Assembly (NCBI RefSeq): GCF_000671395.1
Contig: NZ_AQQY01000007.1
Span: 62,001-126,000, forward strand
DNA from: Actibacterium atlanticum
Lineage (GTDB): Bacteria; Pseudomonadota; Alphaproteobacteria; Rhodobacterales; Rhodobacteraceae
DNA length: 64,000 nucleotides
Reading direction: 5' to 3'
Below, piece after piece: positions 33,172-41,696 of this stretch. The notes below the pieces were generated by a model, which saw only the letters and a list, made by a program, of their open reading frames with translations, did no database searches and was not told the DNA's origin. How positions within the stretch are numbered: position 1 is the first letter of the stretch; each line of letters opens with the position of its first letter. The translations under genes and the position numbers were made by a program.

Positions 33172-33912
33172 ATGTCTTATACAGACCGGACCGTTATCGA
33201 AGTTACCGGGACCGAGCACGCCCATTTTCTGAATGGCCTTGTCACCAATGCCCTGCCGGAACCCGGCGGGATCAGCTATGGCGCGCTACTGACACCGCAG
33301 GGCAAGTACCTGTTCGATTTCTTTATGATTGCACGCCCGGATGCGATCTGGCTGGATGTCGCCGCAGATCGCGCCCCTGCGCTGGTTCAGCGTCTGACAA
33401 TGTATAAGCTGCGCGCCGATGTTACCCTGCGCGCGACAGACCTCACCGTCAGCTGCGGCATCGAGGAGGCCCCGGACGGAGCCCTACCAGACCCCCGGCA
33501 CGAAGCATTGGGATGGCGGCTCTATGGCGATACGCCCGTCGTCGGGTCCGAGGTGGACTGGGACGCGCTGCGGGTGGCCCATTGCATCCCCGCCACAGGC
33601 ACCGAGCTGACCGAAGACAGCTACATTCTGGAAGCGGGTTTTGAACGGCTGCACGGCGTCGACTTCCGCAAAGGGTGCTATGTTGGGCAAGAGGTCACCG
33701 CCCGGATGAAACACAAGACCGAGCTTCGCAAGGGTTTCACCACGGTTACGCTCCAAGGCGATGCCGCGCCGGGCACACCGATCACCGCAGATGGCAAGGC
33801 CGTCGGCACGCTGCACACCTGCGTTGGTGATCGTGCCATTGCTTATCTGCGGTTTGATCGCGCCAAGGGTCCGATGCAAGCGGCAGACGCCACCGTAACT
33901 TGGAATGGCTGA
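33172..33912 (+). CDS. ygfZ: YgfZ/IBA57-type folate-binding iron-sulfur maintenance protein
   Basis: A 246-residue protein of the GcvT-like fold that helps assemble or repair certain Fe-S enzymes. The diagnostic motif K-G-C-Y-V-G-Q-E (DFRKGCYVGQEVTARM) is near residue 170, and the N-terminal GTEHAHFLNGLVTNAL and GALLTPQGKYLFDF are typical. ATG 33172 follows AGGAG; the open frame back to 33076 lacks a ribosome site. The gene overlaps the fructosamine kinase start by 8 bp. Confidence 0.92.
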   Translation: MSYTDRTVIEVTGTEHAHFLNGLVTNALPEPGGISYGALLTPQGKYLFDFFMIARPDAIWLDVAADRAPALVQRLTMYKLRADVTLRATDLTVSCGIEEAPDGALPDPRHEALGWRLYGDTPVVGSEVDWDALRVAHCIPATGTELTEDSYILEAGFERLHGVDFRKGCYVGQEVTARMKHKTELRKGFTTVTLQGDAAPGTPITADGKAVGTLHTCVGDRAIAYLRFDRAKGPMQAADATVTWNG

Positions 33913-34711
33913 AGGCCTGCTCGACAAGGTTGAACGGCTTATGGGCCAACCTGTCACCGGGTTCACCCCGCTGCACGGCGGTGATCTGTCCGAGGTTTAC
34001 AAAGTCGACCTGACAGATGGGCGCACAGTCGCGATCAAACTTGGCGCCTATGTCGATGCCGAGGCCCGCATGTTGCGCGCCATCGCCCAAAGCGGCGCCC
34101 CCTGCCCCACTGTATTGGCCACGCAGGGTGATGTTCTGATCATGACGCTGGAACAGGAAGTCCCGGCTGATCCGTCGGGCTGGGCCAGTCTTGGGCGCGC
34201 CTTGCGCCAGCTTCACGACACTATGGGCACGCATTATGGCTGGGAGCAGGACTATGCTTTTGGCCCGGCCATCATTCCCAATGCCCCGCGCCACAGCTGG
34301 CCGGATTTCTGGGGAGAGCAACGCCTTTTGGCCCTTGCCCCTGACTTGCCCGGCGACGTTGTGAAACGACTTGAAACGCTAAACAAGCGCCTGCCCGACC
34401 TGCTGCCAGCACATCCCACGCCCAGCCTGCTGCATGGCGACCTTTGGACAGGGAATGTTCTGTTTACCCTGCAGGGGGGCAAGCTGATTGACCCGGCCTG
34501 TTACTATGGCGACGCCGAGGTCGACCTGGCGATGTTACACCTGTTCGGGGCGCCCGGACCACAATTCATAGACTCCTATGGGGCGTTGCCCGAAGGCTGG
34601 CAAATGCGGCGCGCGCTGTATCAGCTGTGGCCCGCGCTGGTGCATCTGCGGCTGTTTGGCGCTGGCTACCGTGACATGGTGGAAAAACGGCTTAAGGCTG
34701 TCGGCTCCTGA
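33905..34711 (+). CDS. Fructosamine kinase family protein
   Basis: A 268-residue cytosolic kinase-like protein that phosphorylates sugar adducts on amines (protein deglycation) or small sugars. It has the aminoglycoside-phosphotransferase/FN3K fold: FTPLHGGDLSEVYKV, the VAIKLG lysine, L-H-G-D-L-W-T-G-N catalytic loop near residue 180 and LIDPACYYGDAEVDLAML as the metal-binding DPA motif. Its ATG lies inside the ygfZ stop region (8-bp overlap), so the two are co-translated. The substrate is unproven. Confidence 0.88.
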   Translation: MAEGLLDKVERLMGQPVTGFTPLHGGDLSEVYKVDLTDGRTVAIKLGAYVDAEARMLRAIAQSGAPCPTVLATQGDVLIMTLEQEVPADPSGWASLGRALRQLHDTMGTHYGWEQDYAFGPAIIPNAPRHSWPDFWGEQRLLALAPDLPGDVVKRLETLNKRLPDLLPAHPTPSLLHGDLWTGNVLFTLQGGKLIDPACYYGDAEVDLAMLHLFGAPGPQFIDSYGALPEGWQMRRALYQLWPALVHLRLFGAGYRDMVEKRLKAVGS

Positions 34712-34774
34712 CAGAATGCTGTCAGGAGGGGTATGTCATGAAGGCGGCATCGCAACCCAATAAGGATGTTCAAC

Positions 34775-35158
34775 ATGCCCTTTAAACCGCAAAACCCCAC
34801 CGTCTGGATCGAACTGCCGGTGCTTGATCTGGAAAAGGCAAAAGCCTTTTATGAAACGGTGTTTGACTTTGACATTAAGATTGACAGCTCCATGCCCCCG
34901 AACCCTGTTGGGATGATCTCTTCGGCGGATGAGCAGGGCGTGGCCGGGCATTTGTATCCGGGAAAGCCTCCTGCCAAAGGCACTGGTCCGACGGTTCATC
35001 TGTGCGTGCCTGATACGGTTGAAGACGCCATGGACCGGGTCGTGAACAATGGCGGCGAAGAGGTCAGCCCCGTCATCACCATCCCGCCCGGGCGCTTTGC
35101 CTATGCGCTGGACCCCGATGGCAACTCCATCGGGCTGTTCCAGCCCGCGGCCGCCTGA
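34775..35158 (+). CDS. VOC-family (glyoxalase/bleomycin resistance) protein
   Basis: A 127-residue single-repeat pair of beta-alpha-beta-beta-beta modules. It opens TVWIELPVLDLEKAKAFYETVFDF and closes with RFAYALDPDGNSIGLFQP, where the final E/D-x-x metal position is not obvious. VOC proteins bind small molecules or metals; the role is unknown. ATG 34775 was preferred because AAGGA abuts the in-frame ATG at 34766. The next gene starts in its stop (TGATG), so it is paired with the WYL regulator that probably reads a related signal. Confidence 0.85.
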   Translation: MPFKPQNPTVWIELPVLDLEKAKAFYETVFDFDIKIDSSMPPNPVGMISSADEQGVAGHLYPGKPPAKGTGPTVHLCVPDTVEDAMDRVVNNGGEEVSPVITIPPGRFAYALDPDGNSIGLFQPAAA

Positions 35159-35850
35159 TGCGCCGCGCCGACCGCCTGTTTCAGATCGTGCAGTATCTGC
35201 GCGGCGGTCGGCTGCTGACTGCGCGCGATCTGGCTGAACAGCTGGAAGTATCCGAGCGCACGATCTATCGCGATGTCGCGGATCTGATTGGCTCGGGGGT
35301 TCCAATCGAAGGCGAAGCCGGGGTTGGCTATATCATGCGCGCGGGCTATGACCTGCCGCCCTTGATGTTCACCGAGGATGAAATCGCCGCGCTGGTCGCA
35401 GGGGCCCGGATGATCAAGGCTTGGGGTGGGCTGGACATGGCCCGCGCCGCCGAAAACGCATTGTCGAAAATCGACGCCGTGTTGCCAGACGCCGCCCGCG
35501 ACCGTGCCACGCGGGTGCAGGTTCACGCGATGAACATGCCTGAGATGCCGGATGAGCTGCGCGCGCTGCTGGATCGGGTGGAAACAGCGGTAAACGGCCC
35601 CCAGCGTCTGTCAATCGACTACGCCGATGCCGAGGGCAAGCCGACGCGCCGAAACATCCGCCCGCTGGGTCTGTGGTTCTGGGGCAAGGTCTGGACCCTG
35701 ATCGCCTGGTGCGAGCTGCGCGCAGATTTCAGGATGTTCCGACTGGATCGGATTCAGGATCTACACGAACTTGGCCCCATAAAACACGAACGCGGCCAGG
35801 ATCTGACCGCGTTCTATGAATATCTAGAGCGTGAAAACTGGCACGCTTGA
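35158..35850 (+). CDS. YafY-type HTH/WYL-domain transcriptional regulator
   Basis: A 230-residue regulator. The N-terminal winged helix (RRADRLFQIVQYLRGGRLLTARDLAEQLEVSERTIYRDV in parts) is followed by a linker and a WYL domain (~135-200: LSIDYADAEGKPTRRNIRPLGLWFWGKVWTLIAWCELR in parts). A C-terminal extension then contains FRMFRLDRIQDL. This is the YafY/PafC-like layout, in which WYL senses a ligand, perhaps nucleic-acid-related. Its ATG overlaps the VOC stop (TGATG). It ends 6 bp from the convergent efp gene. Confidence 0.9.
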   Translation: MRRADRLFQIVQYLRGGRLLTARDLAEQLEVSERTIYRDVADLIGSGVPIEGEAGVGYIMRAGYDLPPLMFTEDEIAALVAGARMIKAWGGLDMARAAENALSKIDAVLPDAARDRATRVQVHAMNMPEMPDELRALLDRVETAVNGPQRLSIDYADAEGKPTRRNIRPLGLWFWGKVWTLIAWCELRADFRMFRLDRIQDLHELGPIKHERGQDLTAFYEYLERENWHA

Positions 35851-35856
35851 CCGCCC

Positions 35857-36420
35857 TTAAGCGCGTTCGGCGTATTCCATGGTTTCAGTGTTGACGATGA
35901 TGTCTTCGTCCTGACCCACGAAGGGCGGCACCATAACCTTGACACCATTGTCCAGAATAGCTGGCTTAAAGCTGTTGGCCGCGGTCTGGCCTTTGACAAC
36001 CGGCTCGGTTTCGACAACCTTGCAGGTCACTTTCTGCGGCACGGTCGCGTTCAGCGCTTCGGTATCGTAGAATTCAACCACAATGGTCATGCCATCTTGC
36101 AGGAACGGGCGGCGATCGCCCAGCAGGTCGGCGGGCAGTTCGATCTGTTCGTAGGTTTCGGTGTCCATGAACACCAGCATGCCGTCGCTTTCGTACAGGA
36201 ACTGCTGATCTTTCTGTTCCAGACGGACACGCTCGACCTTGTCGGCGCTGCGAAACCGTTCGTTCAGTTTCGAGCCGTTGCGCAGGTTGCGCAACTCGAC
36301 CTGCGCAAAAGCGCCGCCCTTGCCGGGCTTCACATGATCGACTTTGACAGCGGCCCACAGACCGTCGTTATGCTCCAGCACGTTACCGGGGCGGATTTCG
36401 TTGCCGTTGATCTTGGGCAT
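35857..36420 (-). CDS. efp: Elongation factor P
   Basis: Ribosome-binding factor that relieves stalling at polyproline stretches. The 187-residue protein has three beta-barrel domains. The loop V-K-P-G-K-G-G-A-F places the modifiable Lys at position 34, as in EpmA-type EF-P proteins. The EF-P signature appears near the C-terminus ([30 protein letters not shown] in parts). The window contains no epmA/epmB genes. Ribosome-site quality is moderate, but the ATG at 36420 gives the standard N-terminus [13 protein letters not shown]. Confidence 0.95.
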   Translation of the reverse strand: MPKINGNEIRPGNVLEHNDGLWAAVKVDHVKPGKGGAFAQVELRNLRNGSKLNERFRSADKVERVRLEQKDQQFLYESDGMLVFMDTETYEQIELPADLLGDRRPFLQDGMTIVVEFYDTEALNATVPQKVTCKVVETEPVVKGQTAANSFKPAILDNGVKVMVPPFVGQDEDIIVNTETMEYAERA

Positions 36421-36645
36421 AGCTTATTCCCTTGGCGCATTCTTGATCCAGAAGTTGAAAACCCTATATCTTGCCCACCCCCCTGTGGCAAGGCGAGCAG
36501 AGGCGGATACGGGCTTCGCGAGCTATGCGCTGAGAGCATAGGAGGCATTCCTAATGAGGGATACCGAATCGACGCAAAAACGTCATATTCGCCCAACGCC
36601 AAAAAACGCACCGAAATGCAAGAGCAAGAATAAAAGGAAACGCCA

Positions 36646-36966
36646 ATGGCTGATTTTGTTGACGGCACAGCTTTCAACCACGAACAGGGCAACCGTGCCC
36701 GAAAATTGTTCGCCGCAGTTGTTCTGGCTGCGTTGGATGATGCTATTGCCGATGACAAAAAGTATGGCAACGGCCCCGAGCAGATCGCCCGCTGGGCGCG
36801 CTCGCGCGATGGCCGTGAAGTGTTGTCTTGCGCTGGCATCGACCCCAATGAACGCGTGGTCGGCGGGTTGATGGAGTTTGTCTCGAAAGGCGTGCGGACC
36901 TCGGTTGCGCTGTCGCGGGAAGAGTCCGAACGTCGCCAGATGCAAGAGCAGGCTGAAGCCGCTTAA
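36646..36966 (+). CDS. DUF6280-type small protein
   Basis: A 106-residue soluble helical protein: MADFVDGTAFNHEQGNRARKLFAAVVLAALDDAIADD in its first third, then KYGNGPEQIARWARSRDGREVLSCAGIDPNERVV and a charged tail. I associate this pattern with DUF6280, a Rhodobacterales family whose function is unknown. AAAAGGAAACGCC before the ATG is a good ribosome site, and a strong terminator follows, so it forms a monocistronic unit. A second open frame (from 36554) runs through the same DNA in another register but lacks a ribosome site. Confidence 0.75.
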   Translation: MADFVDGTAFNHEQGNRARKLFAAVVLAALDDAIADDKKYGNGPEQIARWARSRDGREVLSCAGIDPNERVVGGLMEFVSKGVRTSVALSREESERRQMQEQAEAA

Positions 36967-36984
36967 TTGCAGCCCGAACCAAAC

Positions 36985-37015
36985 GAAAAAACGCGCCATC
37001 ACGGCGCGTTTTTTG
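36985..37015 (+). terminator. Bidirectional intrinsic terminator
   Basis: A-tract, 7-bp stem ACGCGCC (36991-36997) / GGCGCGT (37003-37009), then TTTTTTG. It lies 18 bp after the DUF6280 stop and 30 bp after the convergent PopZ-like gene, and is symmetrical enough to serve both. Confidence 0.9.
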
Positions 37016-37038
37016 TTTTCTGTTAAAGGCTTACCCGA

Positions 37039-37956
37039 TCAGTCGAAATCGCGGGTCGCCAGCAGCGTGTTGATTTCGCGGCGCACCAGCTTGCGTACAT
37101 TTCGCGTGATCCGCTCCCCCAGCGTGCCCTGCAACTCCTCGCGCACAATATCTGTAACCAGCTGGCGCAGCATTTCTTCGTCCATCACATCCGACTCTTC
37201 ATCGAACATGTTCGAAGCACCCTCGTCTTGAGCCGCCTCCTGCGCCTCCTCGGCCTCAGCCTCGGTCTGGGCCTCTGACGCGCTTGAAGCTGCTGCATCC
37301 TCCTCCTGCGCCGCGGGCTCTGCGACCGTGTCATCGGCCACGTGGTCTTCCACAGGTTCCTGCGGGGTTTCCTTTACCTCGCTGAAAGACGCGCGCAACG
37401 AGGTGAACTGAATGTCCTCGGCCTGCATCTCTTCGCTGCCATCCGGCTCCCAGTCTTCGTCACGGTCGGAGACAGCTGCTTCAAGTTCAGCGATCCGGTC
37501 CTCCAGAGATATCTCCTCCCAAGCATCGGCCTGCGCCTGTTGTGGGATGGTATCTGCAGGTGCTTCTTCATCCGCATCGGTGGCCTCAGGCTCTGTGTGG
37601 CCCTCGTGCGCTTCCTCCTCGGATGCCTCTTCGGCCTCAGGCATCGCGGGGGCGTCATCGGTACCGTCGGTTTCGGCCTCAGCTGTCTCTGATTCCTGCG
37701 CTTCAGGGGCCTCGTCAGATTCGGCCGCATCTTCTTCGCCAGCAGCTTCCGGAACACGCAGCGCAGCGGTCAGCACCAACTTTTCGGTGGGAGAATCTTC
37801 AGCAGCTTCTGCAGGGCTGACTTCGACCTGATCCAGCAGGTCGTCGTCAACTTTCAAAGCTTCGGGCACAGCGCGCTCAGCCACTTCGTCCGCGACCAGC
37901 CGCCGGATAGAGGACAATACATCCTCAATCTCCATCTGTTTTATCGGGTCAGACAT
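37039..37956 (-). CDS. PopZ-like (DUF2497-type) acidic disordered protein
   Basis: A 305-residue protein with three parts. The first is a short N-terminal helix, M-E-I-E-D-V-L-S-S-I-R-R-L-V-A-D-E, at about residues 8-24. Next comes a ~220-residue Glu/Ala/Asp-rich disordered stretch. Last is a helical C-terminus (~255-305: EEMLRQLVTDIVREELQGTL then NVRKLVRREINTLL). This is the architecture of Caulobacter PopZ, a polar scaffold that anchors parS/ParB and cell-cycle kinases. GGAGGG precedes ATG 37956. It follows tolC, and the methyltransferase-tolC-DUF2497 order is one I recall from other alphaproteobacteria. The assignment rests on layout, not close identity. Confidence 0.6.
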   Translation of the reverse strand: MSDPIKQMEIEDVLSSIRRLVADEVAERAVPEALKVDDDLLDQVEVSPAEAAEDSPTEKLVLTAALRVPEAAGEEDAAESDEAPEAQESETAEAETDGTDDAPAMPEAEEASEEEAHEGHTEPEATDADEEAPADTIPQQAQADAWEEISLEDRIAELEAAVSDRDEDWEPDGSEEMQAEDIQFTSLRASFSEVKETPQEPVEDHVADDTVAEPAAQEEDAAASSASEAQTEAEAEEAQEAAQDEGASNMFDEESDVMDEEMLRQLVTDIVREELQGTLGERITRNVRKLVRREINTLLATRDFD

Positions 37957-38034
37957 GCGCCCTCCTTTACCGGGGATAGTAGCGCGGCCTGCCCCCTCAC
38001 ACAACAAATGGAACCAGTCATCGTAATAAAAGCG

Positions 38035-39414
38035 TTACTCGCGACCGATGCTTCTTAGAACCTTATCCAGCTGCTGCCCCTGAACCGAGCGCACCGGCGC
38101 GGATTTCACCGCGTTGTAATACGCCGCAGGGTCATAGGTCGGGATGCCCAGATTAAGATGCTCAACCGTCAGAAGGCCCATCGATTCCAGCACGCTATAG
38201 TAGGCAACATACTGGGCAGCTTCGGCTGTCACACGTGATGTACGAGCGTTCAGAAGCTCTTGTTCAGCATCCAGAACGTCCAGCGTGGTGCGCGACCCAA
38301 GCCGGGCCTCTTCGCGCGTGCCATCATAGGCAAGCTGCGCGGCGCTGATCTGTTTCAGGCTGGCTTCGAGCTGAGCACGCGACACGGCCAATTCGGCCCA
38401 TGCATTGGCCACGCCCTGATCGACAGTACGCGACGTCAGATGAAGCGATGCCAGCGCGGCTTCGCGGTTGGCCAGGGCCTGACGCTCAAACGACACAAGC
38501 GAGCCGCCAGCATAGAGCGTGTGGTTATAGTTCAGCCCGATAGAGCTGGAATCGACGCCATTGGTTTCACCGACGCTGATGGTACCGGTCAAGGAAGGCC
38601 CCCTGGCCGATCGGGCACGAAGCATGTTCAGCTCGGCAATGGTCACCTGACGTTGCGCCGCATCCAGATCGGGATGGCTGCGCTGCGCGATGGACGAAGC
38701 TTCCTTGAGCGATCCCGGCAATTTGGGCACGCGCGGCGTCCCCGTGAGGACGGCGGGCGGGTACTTGCCAACTGACAGGCGATAGGCCTCACGCGCGCTC
38801 GCCAAGGTGCCTTGCGATGTGACAAGCGAACTTTGCGCCGAGGCCAATCGTGACTCTGCCAGCGATACGTCTGTGCGGGTCACTTCGCCAACTTCAAACC
38901 GGTCCTTCGCAGCACGCAGTTGTTCGGTGATCACCCGGACGTTGTTAAACCCGAGCGAGACATTCTCGCTGGAGCTTCGCACGTTCAGATAGGCCTGAAC
39001 TGCATTCAGCAAAACGGCTTGCTCGACGCCCAAAAGCGTCGCGCGGGTCGCCAGTACAGACTCTTTTGCGGCCTCGATGGCAAGGCGATTGCTGCCGCCA
39101 TCAAACAGGGTCAACGATCCGTTCAATGAAAGCGATTTGTTGAAACCATCTTGCAGGGGGTTGTCAGAATCGACCTCGGTGGCTGAAGCCGCAAATGCCA
39201 ACACGGGGCGCAGCGCCGCCACGGCCTGGGCAACACCTTCATCCTGCACCCGCAGCAGCGCGCGGTTTTGTTCCAGCAGATCACTGTTTTTATAGGCCAG
39301 GATCATCGCATCGGTCAGGGTCTCGGCCTGAACCGGCGCGCCGGCGCTCAAACTGACAGAGGCTGCTGTGCAAACCCCCGCCAACATCGTTCTGAATGTC
39401 TTTGTCATCTGCAT
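38035..39414 (-). CDS. tolC: TolC-family outer-membrane channel
   Basis: Outer-membrane exit duct for type I secretion and efflux, 459 residues. A signal peptide (TKTFRTMLAGVCTAASVSL… ending VQAE) precedes two repeats of the TolC alpha-barrel. Landmarks are LTDAMILAYKNSDLL, VEQAVLLNAVQAYLNVRSS, RFEVGEVTRTDVSLAESRL, the second-repeat VDQGVANAWAELAVSRAQLEA and RLGSRTTLDVLDAEQELLNAR. ATG 39414 follows GAGG; ATG 39408 is an alternative. It is 57 bp downstream of the PIMT-family gene and could serve the RTX proteins encoded at 44-47 kb. Confidence 0.92.
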   Translation of the reverse strand: MQMTKTFRTMLAGVCTAASVSLSAGAPVQAETLTDAMILAYKNSDLLEQNRALLRVQDEGVAQAVAALRPVLAFAASATEVDSDNPLQDGFNKSLSLNGSLTLFDGGSNRLAIEAAKESVLATRATLLGVEQAVLLNAVQAYLNVRSSSENVSLGFNNVRVITEQLRAAKDRFEVGEVTRTDVSLAESRLASAQSSLVTSQGTLASAREAYRLSVGKYPPAVLTGTPRVPKLPGSLKEASSIAQRSHPDLDAAQRQVTIAELNMLRARSARGPSLTGTISVGETNGVDSSSIGLNYNHTLYAGGSLVSFERQALANREAALASLHLTSRTVDQGVANAWAELAVSRAQLEASLKQISAAQLAYDGTREEARLGSRTTLDVLDAEQELLNARTSRVTAEAAQYVAYYSVLESMGLLTVEHLNLGIPTYDPAAYYNAVKSAPVRSVQGQQLDKVLRSIGRE

Positions 39415-39471
39415 TCGCTCTCGCCTCAACTAAGCTTTATATGCGGGCGTTTTTCACCCGTTCAATATTTC

Positions 39472-40125
39472 CTACAGCACAAACGCGCGCTGGCGCTCAA
39501 ATCCCGGCAAGACCGGGGCACTTGCATTGAATGCAAAACGCCAGTTCATCACGCCGTCAATCTTGTATCCGATCCGGCACACACCCAGCGCACCATCCAT
39601 GAACAAGGCCACGATGCGGCCACCGTCACGCAACTGATCCGTCACAGCGTCAGGAATATGCTCAACCGCCCCCTGTACGGTGATCACATCATAAGGGCCA
39701 TGCTTCGATGCGCCTGCGGCCATCTCGCCTTCGATCACGGCAACATTATCAATGCCCGCCTGAGAAAGAAGATCCTGCGCCTCTGAGGCCATGGAGGCGT
39801 CTTCCTCCACTGCGACAACGGCTTCTGCCAAACGGGCGATCACAGCCGAGGAATAGCCAAGGCCACAGCCCAGATCCAACACCAGCTCATCGGGCTGGAT
39901 GTCCAGAACGTCCAACATCTTGGCCAGCGTGCGCGGTTCCAGAACAACCCGTCCGTTACCCAAACCGACATTTTCGCTGACATAGGCCGCTTCGCGCGTT
40001 TCCGCAGGGACGAACATTTCACGCTGCACTGAAAGCATCGCGTCAATGATCGGGAATTTGGTAACGTCCGAAGGGCGCACCTGCGTATCAACCATCATTC
40101 TGCGACGCGTGGCGAAATCAGCCAT
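39472..40125 (-). CDS. Protein-L-isoaspartate O-methyltransferase family protein
   Basis: S-adenosylmethionine-dependent methyltransferase of 217 residues. Motif I is [36 protein letters not shown] and a GDG/GGR-type segment ([11 protein letters not shown]) are typical of the PCMT family. It would repair isoaspartyl residues. This subgroup, found beside tolC in alphaproteobacteria, may instead act on another target. AAGGG stands ~10 bp before ATG 40125. The frame runs on through the tRNA-Cys gene, but that part cannot be coding. Confidence 0.87.
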   Translation of the reverse strand: MADFATRRRMMVDTQVRPSDVTKFPIIDAMLSVQREMFVPAETREAAYVSENVGLGNGRVVLEPRTLAKMLDVLDIQPDELVLDLGCGLGYSSAVIARLAEAVVAVEEDASMASEAQDLLSQAGIDNVAVIEGEMAAGASKHGPYDVITVQGAVEHIPDAVTDQLRDGGRIVALFMDGALGVCRIGYKIDGVMNWRFAFNASAPVLPGFERQRAFVL

Positions 40126-40280
40126 GTAACTAAACCCTTCAGTCCAATTTGATATGCGTTTGTCATGCCACAGATCGAGCCGCTGAGCAACCAGAGAGCC
40201 AACTTGTCGCATGCTTAAGCGCATCCCCCAATTCAAGTGCTTGCGCCCGCTGAAAGCATAGGCTATTCCACCGCCACTTC

Positions 40281-40354
40281 GGCGAGTTGGCGGAGTGGTT
40301 ACGCAGCGGATTGCAAATCCGTGTACACCGGTTCGATTCCGGTACTCGCCTCCA
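40281..40354 (+). tRNA. tRNA-Cys (anticodon GCA)
   Basis: 74 bases with encoded CCA. The acceptor stem GGCGAGT/ACTCGCC is perfect. The anticodon stem GCGGA/TCCGT encloses TTGCAAA, giving GCA. The discriminator is T (U73), the cysteine identity base. Confidence 0.96.
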
Positions 40355-40533
40355 ATAAACCCCTTCATTTATCAGAAAAATATAGCCACATTTCAGGCTT
40401 TGGACCTATCTGATTCTGGAATCGCATCGGACATGTAGCATTACGAACCCGGCATTCTGTCTGCGGTACGTGGCTGCGAGTTTCCAGTCCATTTGTTAGC
40501 GAGCGTGTGTAGCGCCGGGGACAAATTACATAA

Positions 40534-40559
40534 AAAGCCCCGACAAATGCCGGGGCTTT
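40534..40559 (-). terminator. Terminator between tRNA-Cys and aldo/keto reductase
   Basis: A 9-bp stem AAAGCCCCG / CGGGGCTTT with an 8-base loop, 22 bp past the reductase stop. On the minus strand it is followed by TTTTTATG, so it mainly ends the reductase message; on the plus strand it is followed by CATGTTG. Confidence 0.85.
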
Positions 40560-40581
40560 CATGTTGTTGTTCGACGTCAGG

Positions 40582-41625
40582 TCAGAACGGCATTGGGTAT
40601 TCTTTGTAGACCAAATTGATGTCTTTCAGCACCTCATCCGACAGGCTGATGTCGGCGGCGCCCAGCACGGTTTGCAGCTGCGCGGTTGAGGTCGCCCCAA
40701 TGATCGGGACGATGGGAAAGGGGCGGGTCAGCGTCCATGCAATCGCCATCTGGGTAGGGTCCAGACCGTGTTTGCGCGCCACGTCCAAATAGCGCGTCAC
40801 TGCCGCCATCGAATTTGGGGTAATGCGCCCGTGAAGGTCAGGGTTGATTGCGCGCCGCGTACCTTCGGGCGTGACATCCCCATCGTACTTACCGGTCAGC
40901 AGCCCCGCGCCCAGCGGCGTATAGGCCAGCAAGGTCACCTGTTCGTGGTGGGATAGTTCTCCCAGATCCAGATCATACATCCGGCACAGCAGAGAATATT
41001 CATTCTGGATGCTTTCGACCCTGGGAAGCCCTTTGTCCTGCGCCAGTCTCAGCCACTGTGACGTGCCCCATGCCGTTTCATTCGAAAGGCCAAAGGCCCG
41101 GAGCTTGCCCGCCTGCACCAAGCCTTGCAGGGCTTCCAGCGCTTCATTCATATGGTCCATCACCTCGGCCCGGTTCTGGCGCGAAGGGTCATACTTCCAG
41201 TTTTGGCGGAAGTGGTAAGAGCCACGGTTGGGCCAATGAAACTGATAGAGATCGATCACATCGGTTTTCAGGCGCTGCAAAGATTCGTCGAACGCCTCTT
41301 TGATGCGGGCGCCGGAAATCTCTGGGCCACCGGGCACCACGCCCGAGCCTGTCCCAACGATCTTCGTTGCGATGACAATGTCGTTGCGGCGCCCGGTCTT
41401 GGCGATCCATTCCCCGATGATGCTTTCAGTCAGGCCGCGTGTTTTGGCGCTGACAGGGTTCACCGGGTAAAGCTCGGCAGTGTCGATAAAGTTGACCCCG
41501 TGATCCAGTGCCATGTCGATCTGGGCATGGCCTTCTTCCAGAGTATTCTGCGTGCCCCAGGTCATCGACCCCAGGCAAATTTCGGATACTTCAATGCTGC
41601 TTTGGCCAAGTGTTGTGTATTTCAT
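40582..41625 (-). CDS. Aldo/keto reductase (Tas-like)
   Basis: NADPH-dependent aldehyde/ketone reductase of 347 residues. The TIM-barrel active site is visible: D-T-A-E-L-Y-P (Asp, Tyr), IATKIVG (Lys) and LYQFHWPNRG (His). The C-terminal cofactor segment PIVPIIGATSTAQL is also clear. The N-terminal MKYTTLGQSSIEVSEICLGSMTWGTQN and the long insert after the His match E. coli Tas-type AKRs. ATG 41625 is preceded by a GAGGG ribosome site that lies inside a perfect 13-bp hairpin (41626-41656). It is 71 bp downstream of the DsrE-like gene on the same strand. Confidence 0.9.
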   Translation of the reverse strand: MKYTTLGQSSIEVSEICLGSMTWGTQNTLEEGHAQIDMALDHGVNFIDTAELYPVNPVSAKTRGLTESIIGEWIAKTGRRNDIVIATKIVGTGSGVVPGGPEISGARIKEAFDESLQRLKTDVIDLYQFHWPNRGSYHFRQNWKYDPSRQNRAEVMDHMNEALEALQGLVQAGKLRAFGLSNETAWGTSQWLRLAQDKGLPRVESIQNEYSLLCRMYDLDLGELSHHEQVTLLAYTPLGAGLLTGKYDGDVTPEGTRRAINPDLHGRITPNSMAAVTRYLDVARKHGLDPTQMAIAWTLTRPFPIVPIIGATSTAQLQTVLGAADISLSDEVLKDINLVYKEYPMPF

Positions 41626-41656
41626 AACTGTTCCCTCACGCAATGAGGGAACAGTT
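41626..41656 (-). promoter_or_regulatory. Perfect 13-bp inverted repeat covering the reductase ribosome site
   Basis: AACTGTTCCCTCA (41626-41638) and TGAGGGAACAGTT (41644-41656) are exact reverse complements with a 5-base loop. In the mRNA the 3' arm contains GAGGG, the ribosome binding site of the reductase, and ends directly at its ATG. No T-tract follows, so it is not an intrinsic terminator. It could be a translational switch (for example temperature-dependent) or a protein operator. Confidence 0.7.
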
Positions 41657-41696
41657 AAGGTTTCAGGCCGGAGCCTCAAGGCCCCGGCTCAAAAAC

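Noticed and set aside
36554-36871. 105-residue frame overlapping the DUF6280 gene
   Set aside because: It is out of register with a well-supported gene and lacks a ribosome site; its lysine/arginine-rich start looks like intergenic DNA.
40126-40368. Upstream extension of the methyltransferase frame
   Set aside because: It passes through the tRNA-Cys gene on the other strand; ATG 40125 has a ribosome site and the right length.
41626-41656. Intrinsic terminator for the DsrE-like gene
   Set aside because: The hairpin is followed by the start codon of the next gene and has no T-tract.
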